Shown in pieces: positions 1-5,260 of a stretch of DNA of 5,260 nt (position 1 is its first letter; each line of letters starts with the position of its first letter). Under the pieces are notes generated by a model, which had not been told where the DNA came from, did no database searches, and was given only the letters and a program-made list of their open reading frames with translations. Source of the DNA: Proteobacteria bacterium UBA6920 (GTDB lineage Bacteria > Pseudomonadota > Gammaproteobacteria > SG8-11); the NCBI GenBank assembly GCA_002448875.1, contig DKAS01000101.1, positions 7,339-12,598 of the forward strand, read 5' to 3'. Made by a program: the position numbers and the translations under genes.

Positions 1-645
<645 letters not shown>

Positions 646-660
646 AGAATATTGTCATCG

Positions 661-686
661 CCTGACCGGCGGCGGCCGCCGGCAGG
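661..686 (+). terminator. GC-rich hairpin 15 bp after serS, possible transcript 3' end
   Basis: Arms CCTG(A)CCGGCGGC and GCCGCCGGCAGG are fully complementary over 12 bp apart from one bulged A at position 665. The centre is so tight that the innermost pair must open to form a loop. The predicted stem is very stable. No T-run follows on either strand, so it is not a canonical intrinsic terminator. It could be a 3'-end-stabilising structure, an atypical terminator for serS, or simply a GC-rich repeat. Terminator function is inferred from position only. Confidence 0.35.
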
Positions 687-760
687 ATTGCGGGCACCAG
701 TGACGGCCCGGAGCCAACGGACGATGGCGTACGTACACAAAGTCGTTCCGGACTAAAGTT

Positions 761-3133
761 ATGCCTGGAAATGTTAGCCGTTCGGTTCGGATTCTTACTC
801 TCCGGTTGAGCCTCGGTTTTGCCGGCATACTACTATTGATGTTGGTTATCTGTCTGCTTGCCCTGGGCAGCATCGCCACCACTCAACGCAATCTGACCCG
901 CATTGTCGAAGAGCACAACGTCAAGACCGAGCTGGTGACGGCGATGCGCAACGCCGCCCGCGAGCGCACCATCAGCCTGTATCGTATGGTCACCCTGCAG
1001 GATCCGTTCGACCGCGACGACGAATTCATGCATTTTAACCGTTACGGCGCTCAGTTCGCGCAGGCGCGCATCGCCCTGCTGGCGATGGTGTTGACGGTGG
1101 AAGAGCAGCGGATCCTGGAGCGCCAGGCCGAGATCACCGGCGAGACGGTGCAGGTGCAGGCGAAAGTGGTCGATCTGCTGCAGTCCGGCGAGGTCGAACA
1201 GGCCAAGGAATTGCTGCTCAGCCGCTCGGTGCCGATGCAGAACAAAGTTTTCGAGCAGTTGATCAAGCTGCTGGAGATCCAGAAACAGGCCGCCGGCCGT
1301 GCCGATCAGGAAACCACGGTATTCAACCAGCAGGCGCGCACCAGCATGCTGTTGCTGGGCAGCGCCGCGCTGCTGCTTGGCCTGGGGATAGCGTTCGTCG
1401 CCGTGCGCCATACTCGCCGCAGCGAGCTGGGTTTGTACCAGGAGAAGGAGCGGGCGCAAACCACGCTGACATCCATCGGCGAAGCGGTCCTGACCACGAA
1501 TAAGCAGGGCTTTATCGAACTGGTGAATCCAGTGGCCGAGCGTATGACCGGGTGCGGTGCAGCGGCGGCGCAGGGCAAATATGTTTCTGACGTTTTGATG
1601 CTGTTCGACGAGATTTCCGGCAAGCGTAACGCCGATCCGGTGCTGCAGGCGCTGGCGGAAAACCGGGTGGTCGCTTCCAGCGAACCCTGTGTGCTGCGCT
1701 CCCTGGACCGGGAATCCTATATCATCGAATTTACCGCCGCGCCGGTGCGGGACAGCCAGGGCAGGATCGCCGGCGCGGTGCTGGTGTTCCGTAATACCAC
1801 CGAGGTGCATGATCTGGCCCGCCAGGTGGCTTATCAGGCCAGCCACGATTTTCTCACCGACCTGATCAATCGCCACGAATTCGAAAAGCGCCTGGATCAG
1901 GCTTTACAGGGCATACGCAGCGAAGGGCAGAGTCATGTGCTGTGTTATCTCGATCTGGATCAATTCAAGGTGGTCAACGATACCTGTGGCCACGGCGCCG
2001 GTGATGAATTGCTTAAGCAATTGACCGCCCTGTTCAAGAAAAGAGTGCGCCGCACCGACACCCTGGCGCGTCTGGGCGGTGATGAATTCGCTCTGTTGAT
2101 CACCGATTGCGATATTTCTCACGCCATGGAAATCGCCGAGGAATTGCGCCGCCTGGTGCATGGTTTCCGTTTTCTCTGGGAAGGCCAGGCGTTCGATATC
2201 AGCGCCAGTATCGGCATGGTGCCGCTGACCGCCGACAGCGGCAGCATGACGGATGTGCTGGCCGCCGCCGATTCCGCCTGTTACGCCGCCAAGGGGCTGG
2301 GGCGCAACAAGATCTATCTCTACCGGCACGACGACAAGATTCTGGCCCGCTGGCATGGGGAAATGCAGTGGATCAGCCGTATCCGCGAAACCCTCGATGC
2401 CAGCGAATTCCAATTGTACAGTCAGGATATCTTTCCGCTGACGCCCGGCAGCACCTTCCGCATGGCCGAGGTGTTGCTGCGCATGCAGGATCGCAGCGGT
2501 ACCCTGATCCCGCCGGGTGCGTTTCTGCCGGCGGCCGAGCGCTATAATCTGATGCCGGACGTGGATCGCTGGGTGGTCGCCAACGCCCTGCGCGCCATCA
2601 GCCGCGAGCGGCAGCTGGGCCGGCAGCATGCGGTCGGACTCTGGACCATCAATGTGTCGGGTCAGACCCTGAGCCATGACGGTTTCGTCGAATTCCTGAT
2701 ACAACACATCGAGCAGCATGGGCTGGATCCGGGGACCATCTGCCTGGAAGTGACGGAAACGGCCGCGGTCGCCAATCTCAATCGCGTGCGCGAAATCATG
2801 ATGCGGCTGCGTCACGTCGGTTGTCGCTTCGCCCTCGACGATTTCGGCAGTGGTTTGAGTTCTTTCACTTATCTGAAGAATCTGCCGGTACAATATCTCA
2901 AGATCGATGGCAGCTTTGTTCGTGAAATGCTCGGCAATCCCATGGACATCGCCATCGTCGATGCCATCAGCCAGATCGGCCGGGTCATGGGGCTGGAAAT
3001 CATCGCCGAATACGTCGAGAACGAAGGCACCCTCGAACGCCTGCGCCTGATGGGGGTCAACTATGCCCAGGGCAACTACCTGCATCTGCCCGAACCCCTG
3101 GAGCGCATCACCCTGGCGCAGTCCCTGTTCTGA
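761..3133 (+). CDS. Membrane-bound PAS-GGDEF-EAL protein (diguanylate cyclase / c-di-GMP phosphodiesterase)
   Basis: This is an inner-membrane signalling enzyme of the GGDEF/EAL class, which makes c-di-GMP from two GTP and/or hydrolyses it to pGpG. It has 790 residues. TM1 is at about 16-39 and TM2 at about 194-215. They enclose a ~150-residue helical, presumably periplasmic sensor resembling the four-helix-bundle domain of chemoreceptors. A PAS domain follows at about 232-350. The GGDEF domain (about 355-520) has HDFLTDLINR at its start, DLDQF (398-402), GGDEF (439-443) and an inhibitory I-site RxxD (R430, D433) five residues upstream. The EAL domain (about 535-785) has EVL in place of EAL (E570-L572) and keeps N631, E663, D693-D694 (DDFGSG), K714, E750 and Q770. 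Both activities are therefore plausible; the net direction cannot be read from sequence. ATG 761 is the first possible start after an in-frame stop at 701 and leaves TM1 intact. It has no convincing Shine-Dalgarno, suggesting weak translation. The sensed ligand is unknown. Confidence 0.95.
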   Translation: MPGNVSRSVRILTLRLSLGFAGILLLMLVICLLALGSIATTQRNLTRIVEEHNVKTELVTAMRNAARERTISLYRMVTLQDPFDRDDEFMHFNRYGAQFAQARIALLAMVLTVEEQRILERQAEITGETVQVQAKVVDLLQSGEVEQAKELLLSRSVPMQNKVFEQLIKLLEIQKQAAGRADQETTVFNQQARTSMLLLGSAALLLGLGIAFVAVRHTRRSELGLYQEKERAQTTLTSIGEAVLTTNKQGFIELVNPVAERMTGCGAAAAQGKYVSDVLMLFDEISGKRNADPVLQALAENRVVASSEPCVLRSLDRESYIIEFTAAPVRDSQGRIAGAVLVFRNTTEVHDLARQVAYQASHDFLTDLINRHEFEKRLDQALQGIRSEGQSHVLCYLDLDQFKVVNDTCGHGAGDELLKQLTALFKKRVRRTDTLARLGGDEFALLITDCDISHAMEIAEELRRLVHGFRFLWEGQAFDISASIGMVPLTADSGSMTDVLAAADSACYAAKGLGRNKIYLYRHDDKILARWHGEMQWISRIRETLDASEFQLYSQDIFPLTPGSTFRMAEVLLRMQDRSGTLIPPGAFLPAAERYNLMPDVDRWVVANALRAISRERQLGRQHAVGLWTINVSGQTLSHDGFVEFLIQHIEQHGLDPGTICLEVTETAAVANLNRVREIMMRLRHVGCRFALDDFGSGLSSFTYLKNLPVQYLKIDGSFVREMLGNPMDIAIVDAISQIGRVMGLEIIAEYVENEGTLERLRLMGVNYAQGNYLHLPEPLERITLAQSLF

Positions 3134-3206
3134 ACGGCTGCGCACTCTCAAGTAACCCGCACGAAGTACGATACTTATAGATAGATGCTTTAGAGACTGC
3201 CGCGCC

Positions 3207-3602
3207 ATGGAAATCATTGTTACCAATATTGCACGGGATACCCGTAAAACCGAGATTCAGGAATTTTTCCGGGAGTTTGCCCGCCACGCGACCTTTGAAA
3301 TTGTGGTGCTCAAGGGGAAATTTGATGTGGTGGTGTTTGCCCTGGTGACCATTCCAAAAGACCGAGTGGGCGAAAAGGCCGTACGCAAACTCAACCTTAA
3401 AGTTTTGAACGGGCGGCGGGTTCTGGTGCGTGAATTTCAGCATCGTTCCGGAGGCAACGATCGGCGGGCCGTGGGCTGGCGTTATCGTGCCTGGTCCAGA
3501 CCGGAACGCCGTCAGCATGAGCGGCGCGTGGTCCGTGATACCGTAAAGTCCGCGGATCTGGTGATCGAGGCCTATATGCACCTGGCGCGAAAATCCATCT
3601 GA
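3207..3602 (+). CDS. Small RRM-fold protein with arginine-rich tail, putative RNA-binding
   Basis: A 131-residue protein whose first ~77 residues follow the RRM pattern: strand 1 IIVTNI (RNP2-like, residues 3-8), helix 1 about 12-25, strand 2 about 29-35, strand 3 KFDVVVF (38-44, RNP1-like), helix 2 VGEKAVRKLN (54-63), then LNGRRVLVREF (67-77), typical of the last RRM strand. The RNA-contacting aromatics are only partly kept: F39 and F44 are present, but the central RNP1 aromatic is V41 and the RNP2 aromatic is I. Residues 80-110 contain 11 arginines, giving a strongly basic segment that could contact RNA by charge. A short helical tail, ADLVIEAYMHLARK, ends the protein. A cytoplasmic RNA-binding or post-transcriptional role is inferred from the fold; the target is unknown. 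The start at ATG 3207 follows a modest AGAGAC (3192-3197). The HExxH gene begins 94 bp downstream on the same strand. Confidence 0.85.
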   Translation: MEIIVTNIARDTRKTEIQEFFREFARHATFEIVVLKGKFDVVVFALVTIPKDRVGEKAVRKLNLKVLNGRRVLVREFQHRSGGNDRRAVGWRYRAWSRPERRQHERRVVRDTVKSADLVIEAYMHLARKSI

Positions 3603-3628
3603 CCGGTGTCGCCCGGCCTCCGATTTTT
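3603..3628 (+). terminator. Weak terminator-like element after the RRM gene
   Basis: Directly after the stop codon, CCGG (3603-3606) and CCGG (3613-3616) can pair across a 6-nt loop, and a run of five T lies at 3624-3628. The stem has only 4 bp and the T-run begins 7 nt after it, so this is a poor intrinsic terminator. Read-through into the next gene is likely. A further perfect palindrome, CCTTTTtAAAAGG, lies at 3630-3642. It has no room for a loop and may instead be a protein-binding site or chance. Confidence 0.2.
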
Positions 3629-3686
3629 CCCTTTTTAAAAGGTTGTTTATTCGGTAGCATTGATTTTCCCCGGTTAACTTAACATC

Positions 3687-3690
3687 AGGA
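3687..3690 (+). promoter_or_regulatory. Ribosome binding site AGGA setting the start at 3697
   Basis: AGGA lies 6 nt before ATG 3697. It chooses this start over the out-of-frame ATG at 3690, which overlaps the Shine-Dalgarno itself. Confidence 0.6.
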
Positions 3691-3696
3691 TGCTTA

Positions 3697-4179
3697 ATGT
3701 TGCTGTGCAGCGGGAACAGGGTGCAGGATCTGCAGTGCTTGTTACGGCCTTTCGGACTACAGGTTTCCAGCGTACCTTCGAATACAGACATACCCGGAAG
3801 CTTTTGGGGTAATCCCGAAGCGGGTCTGGTCGGTGATACGCTCTATGTGCGTGACGATACCCCGGTGCATTCCGCATTGCACGAAGCCTGTCACTATATC
3901 TGTATGGATGCCCACCGACGCCTTGGTTTGCATACCGACGCCGGTGGCGATTATATGGAGGAAAACGGGGTTTGCTATCTGCAAATCCTGTTGGCGGATC
4001 ACCTCCAGAACTATGGCCGGGAGGCCATCCTGGGCGAAATGGATGCCTGGGGATACAGTTTTCGCCTGGGCAGCGCCCGGCAATGGTTCTCGCAGGATGC
4101 GGAGGATGCCCTGGCGTGGCTGGTGGACGCGCGAATCGTGTCGCCCGCCGGTCAATTGCACTGGGTTGTGCGTCTTTGA
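3697..4179 (+). CDS. Conserved-looking hypothetical protein with HExxH motif (putative metallohydrolase)
   Basis: A 160-residue soluble protein with no signal peptide or membrane segment. Residues 62-66 read HEACH inside a helix-like stretch (HSALHEACHYICMDAHRR), matching the zinc-binding HExxH signature of metallopeptidases. A paired glutamate in AGGDYMEENGVCYLQ (E88, E89) lies 22-23 residues after the second histidine, a suitable distance for a third zinc ligand as in gluzincin-type enzymes; this assignment is inferred. The distal part, MDAWGYSFRLGSARQWF (115-131), is rich in Trp, Tyr and Phe and looks structured. The fold could be ImmA/IrrE-like, but the tight local pattern does not prove that. 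I do not recognise a named family, and no substrate can be stated. The start at 3697 has a good AGGA at 6 nt. The gene follows the RRM gene by 94 bp and may share its transcript. Longer alternative frames on the opposite strand here have the His/Gln-rich look of antisense shadows. Confidence 0.8.
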   Translation: MLLCSGNRVQDLQCLLRPFGLQVSSVPSNTDIPGSFWGNPEAGLVGDTLYVRDDTPVHSALHEACHYICMDAHRRLGLHTDAGGDYMEENGVCYLQILLADHLQNYGREAILGEMDAWGYSFRLGSARQWFSQDAEDALAWLVDARIVSPAGQLHWVVRL

Positions 4180-4236
4180 ACCGGGGAACGGCGAGTGCTC
4201 TTTCCCTGTGCATCTTTTCCAACAGCGGGGAGTAGA

Positions 4237-4266
4237 TTGTAGACGCTGATTAAGGTTTAATCTAAT
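4237..4266 (+). promoter_or_regulatory. Possible sigma-70-type promoter overlapping the palindromes
   Basis: TCTAAT (4261-4266) matches the -10 consensus at 5 of 6 positions. TTGTAG (4237-4242) matches the -35 consensus at only 3 of 6, with an 18-bp spacer. The -10 box lies inside the second palindrome and the spacer contains the first, an arrangement typical of repressible promoters. If real, the rhodanese transcript would have a leader of over 200 nt. Chance matches are common in AT-rich DNA, so confidence is low. Confidence 0.2.
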
Positions 4267-4279
4267 GTGTCGATTAGAT
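4248..4279. repeat. Two overlapping AT-rich palindromes, possible operator
   Basis: GATTAA-ggt-TTAATC (4248-4262) is a perfect 6-bp inverted repeat. It shares bases with a second perfect 7-bp inverted repeat, ATCTAAT-gtgtcg-ATTAGAT (4260-4279). The second is followed by A and five T (4281-4285), so in RNA it could act as a weak terminator, although its stem is nearly all A-U. In DNA the pair resembles a double operator. The two hairpins share bases 4260-4262, so they compete if transcribed. Function is inferred. Confidence 0.4.
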
Positions 4280-4333
4280 ATTTTTAGGGATAGGAAACTG
4301 TCCAGCAAGTAATGCTTTCAAAAATTGTGGGTA

Positions 4334-4350
4334 AAAAATCTGGGATTTTT
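4334..4350. repeat. A-tract/T-tract inverted repeat
   Basis: AAAAATC-tgg-GATTTTT is a perfect 7-bp inverted repeat with a 3-nt centre. As RNA the stem would be weak (six A-U and one G-C pair). As DNA, the flanking A- and T-tracts favour an intrinsically bent site. Its role is unknown. Confidence 0.35.
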
Positions 4351-4450
4351 AGGTAAATCATTTCATTTTGGTTAAATTTTAAATCTGAATGAAAAAATTA
4401 GTAAAGAAACTGTGGATCTAAGACGCTAATAGCTTCAGAAATTGCGCCAG

Positions 4451-4465
4451 GGGAGGGTGACTCCC
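4451..4465 (+). promoter_or_regulatory. Leader hairpin containing a GGAGG sequence
   Basis: GGGAG (4451-4455) and CTCCC (4461-4465) form a 5-bp stem with a GGTGA loop, extendable by one G-T pair. The stem and loop include GGAGG (4452-4456), a full Shine-Dalgarno match located 13 nt before ATG 4470. It is the only GC-rich structure in the leader, 25 nt before the rhodanese start. A regulatory role is possible but unproven. Confidence 0.3.
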
Positions 4466-4469
4466 TGCC

Positions 4470-4493
4470 ATGAGTTTCTTGAGGATAAGATGA
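4470..4493 (+). other. Possible 7-codon leader reading frame overlapping the rhodanese start
   Basis: ATG at 4470 opens a frame of seven codons (MSFLRIR) ending in TGA at 4491-4493, so its stop overlaps the start codon at 4490 in an ATGA arrangement typical of translational coupling. The upstream GGAGG is rather far (13 nt) and lies in a hairpin. Such short frames arise easily by chance, and the rhodanese has its own adequate ribosome binding site. Confidence 0.15.
4481..4484 (+). promoter_or_regulatory. Ribosome binding site GAGG of the rhodanese gene
   Basis: GAGG lies 5 nt before ATG 4490 and 8 nt before the adjacent in-frame ATG 4493. Both starts are usable, and the spacing slightly favours 4493; the difference is one methionine. 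Confidence 0.65.
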
Positions 4494-5260
4494 TGAAATT
4501 TTTGAATATTCTATTTATATCGATGCTCGGACTGGTGACAAGTCCTCTGGTCGTGGCGGCGGACGAGAAACCGCAAGGGGACAGCGAGTTTCCGGGACGT
4601 GAGAAATTTCCCGATGTGCAATTTATCGAACTGAAGGATTTGTACCAGAAACGCAATGATATGATTATCGTCGATGCGCGCACCTCCTTTGAATACGATA
4701 CTTTGCGGATCAAAGGCGCGCTCAATATTCCGCTATCGAACAAGACCTTCGGCGATGAATTGAAGCAGCTGCGGAGCAAGACCGACAAGCCCATCGTGTT
4801 TTACTGCAATGGCAAAACCTGCCTGAAATCCTATGAAGCCGTGCGCATGGCCAAGTTTTACAAGATCGAAAAGGTGATGGCATTTGATGCCGGCATCTTT
4901 GACTGGGCCAAGTCCTATCCCGGCGACGCGGAGTTGCTGGGCGAAAGCCCGGTTAATCCCAAGCATTTAATCAGCAAGGAAGATTTGCAGCGCCGCATGC
5001 TGCCGCCGGCGGAATTTGGCGCCCGGGTCGGCAAGGATACGATCGTGCTGGACGTGCGCGACCTGGCGCAGCGGGAAGCCATCGGCTTCTTCCCTGGCTT
5101 TGAACGCCGGGTCGGCCTGGATGACAAGAAAACTCTGATGAAGTTCATCGCCCGCGCCAAGGAGCAGAACAAGACCCTGCTGATCTACGACGAGGTGGGC
5201 CATCAGGTGCGCTGGCTGCAATACACCCTGGAACAGGCGGGTCTGCAGCACTACTTCTTC
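4490..5260 (+). CDS. Exported tandem rhodanese-like protein (3' end outside window)
   Basis: I translated this frame directly; it is open for 257 codons to the last base. The N terminus (MMKFLNILFI, then a hydrophobic core to PLVVAADEK) is a signal peptide with likely cleavage near A23-A24, so the mature protein is probably periplasmic. Domain 1 (about 43-147) has the rhodanese hallmarks IIVDART (59-65), IKGALNIPL (74-82) and the active-site region VFYCNGKTC (103-111), with Cys106 the probable sulfur-carrying residue and a second Cys111 five residues on. Domain 2 (about 160-257 onward) has TIVLDVRD (184-191) and LLIYDEVGHQVRWL (230-243), where Asp234 sits at the place expected for the catalytic Cys, so it is probably inactive. 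Rhodaneses move sulfane sulfur between donors and thiol acceptors; the substrate here is unknown. The CxxxxC spacing and longer loop recall the CxxCW-type exported rhodaneses, but family membership is uncertain. The gene follows a long AT-rich leader and so is probably independently transcribed. Confidence 0.9.
   Translation, partial: MMKFLNILFISMLGLVTSPLVVAADEKPQGDSEFPGREKFPDVQFIELKDLYQKRNDMIIVDARTSFEYDTLRIKGALNIPLSNKTFGDELKQLRSKTDKPIVFYCNGKTCLKSYEAVRMAKFYKIEKVMAFDAGIFDWAKSYPGDAELLGESPVNPKHLISKEDLQRRMLPPAEFGARVGKDTIVLDVRDLAQREAIGFFPGFERRVGLDDKKTLMKFIARAKEQNKTLLIYDEVGHQVRWLQYTLEQAGLQHYFF

Larger units (their letters stand above)
4180..4489. other. 310-bp non-coding region with AT-rich core before the rhodanese gene
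   Basis: No supported gene lies here. The first ~60 bp are still of ordinary composition and contain a poor inverted repeat, GGGAA (4184-4188) with TTCCC (4202-4206). From about 4241 to 4440 the composition drops abruptly: a hand count gives 60 G or C in 200 bases. This AT-rich core carries several small palindromes, a repeated TTTTTAGGNA (4281-4290 and 4346-4355), a near-repeated AGACGCTGAT / AGACGCTAAT exactly 180 bp apart (4241 and 4421), and a TTAAAtTTTAA element (4372-4382). The last 40 bp return to GC-richer leader sequence with a hairpin and ribosome binding site. It most likely holds the promoter and 5' leader of the downstream gene; an unrecognised small RNA or a nucleoid-protein binding region is also possible. 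Confidence 0.7.

Noticed and set aside
833..1876. 347-codon open frame on the - strand opposite the sensor and PAS part
   Set aside because: Low-complexity His/Gln/Gly-rich translation with no recognisable fold; the + strand product has TM segments and a PAS domain.
3164..3176. AAGTA-cga-TACTT palindrome between the GGDEF-EAL and RRM genes
   Set aside because: A short AT-rich 5-bp repeat with no matching promoter boxes; most likely chance.
1904..3226. 440-codon open frame on the - strand opposite the GGDEF-EAL gene
   Set aside because: Its product is His/Gln/Ala-rich with no domain, and the + strand has clear GGDEF and EAL motifs. It is an antisense shadow of GC-biased codons.
4184..4206. 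GGGAA/TTCCC inverted repeat after the HExxH gene as a terminator
   Set aside because: Only 5 bp around a 13-nt loop and no T-run after the stem; too weak to call.
3757..4308. 183-codon open frame on the - strand opposite the HExxH gene
   Set aside because: The + strand frame has a good ribosome binding site and an HExxH motif. The - strand product has no motif, begins inside the AT-rich spacer, and I saw no support for its start.
4312..4356. 14-codon frame encoding a basic peptide (MLSKIVGKKSGIFR)
   Set aside because: No Shine-Dalgarno at a usable distance. AT-rich DNA yields Lys/Ile-rich short frames by chance.
4389..4421. 10-codon frame MKKLVKKLWI in the rhodanese leader
   Set aside because: It looks like an amphipathic or leader peptide but has no ribosome binding site and lies in A-rich sequence where such frames are expected.
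4414..4426. Possible sigma-54 promoter (GG ... GC) upstream of the rhodanese gene
   Set aside because: The spacing between GG and GC is 9 rather than the required 10 bases, and the flanking consensus is poor.

Overview
The window looks like a gammaproteobacterial chromosome segment. The evidence is the moderately GC-rich coding sequence, the style of the seryl-tRNA synthetase, a membrane c-di-GMP enzyme and an exported rhodanese. A sulfur-metabolising relative of the Chromatiales is a guess based only on the rhodanese. All recognisable genes lie on the + strand. No tRNA, rRNA, CRISPR array, insertion sequence or phage gene was seen.

Layout: (1) positions 1-645 hold the 3' part of serS, whose 5' end lies outside the window. 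(2) A 115-bp gap follows, with a strong GC-rich hairpin just after serS. (3) Positions 761-3133 encode a 790-residue membrane sensor with the order TM, four-helix-bundle-like region, TM, PAS, GGDEF, EAL; both c-di-GMP catalytic cores look intact. (4) Positions 3207-3602 encode a small protein with a degenerate RRM fold and an arginine-rich tail. (5) Positions 3697-4179 encode an uncharacterised 160-residue protein with an HExxH motif, a candidate zinc hydrolase. (6) Positions 4180-4489 are non-coding and contain a sharply AT-rich stretch (hand count 30% GC over 4241-4440) with several small palindromes and a possible promoter. (7) From 4490 to the window end runs the 5' part of an exported protein with two rhodanese-like domains. 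It is an open frame with no stop inside the window.

These genes do not form an obvious single pathway. serS is housekeeping. The GGDEF/EAL protein is a stand-alone signalling gene with its own gap on each side. The RRM and HExxH genes are 94 bp apart and could be co-transcribed, but no sequence evidence ties their functions together. The rhodanese gene sits behind a long AT-rich leader and is probably a separate transcription unit.

No clear new multi-gene system is visible. The items most worth a second look are the HExxH protein, the AT-rich palindromic leader, the reversed arrangement of the tandem rhodanese (Cys in domain 1, Asp at the corresponding place in domain 2), and a 7-codon reading frame whose stop overlaps the rhodanese start.
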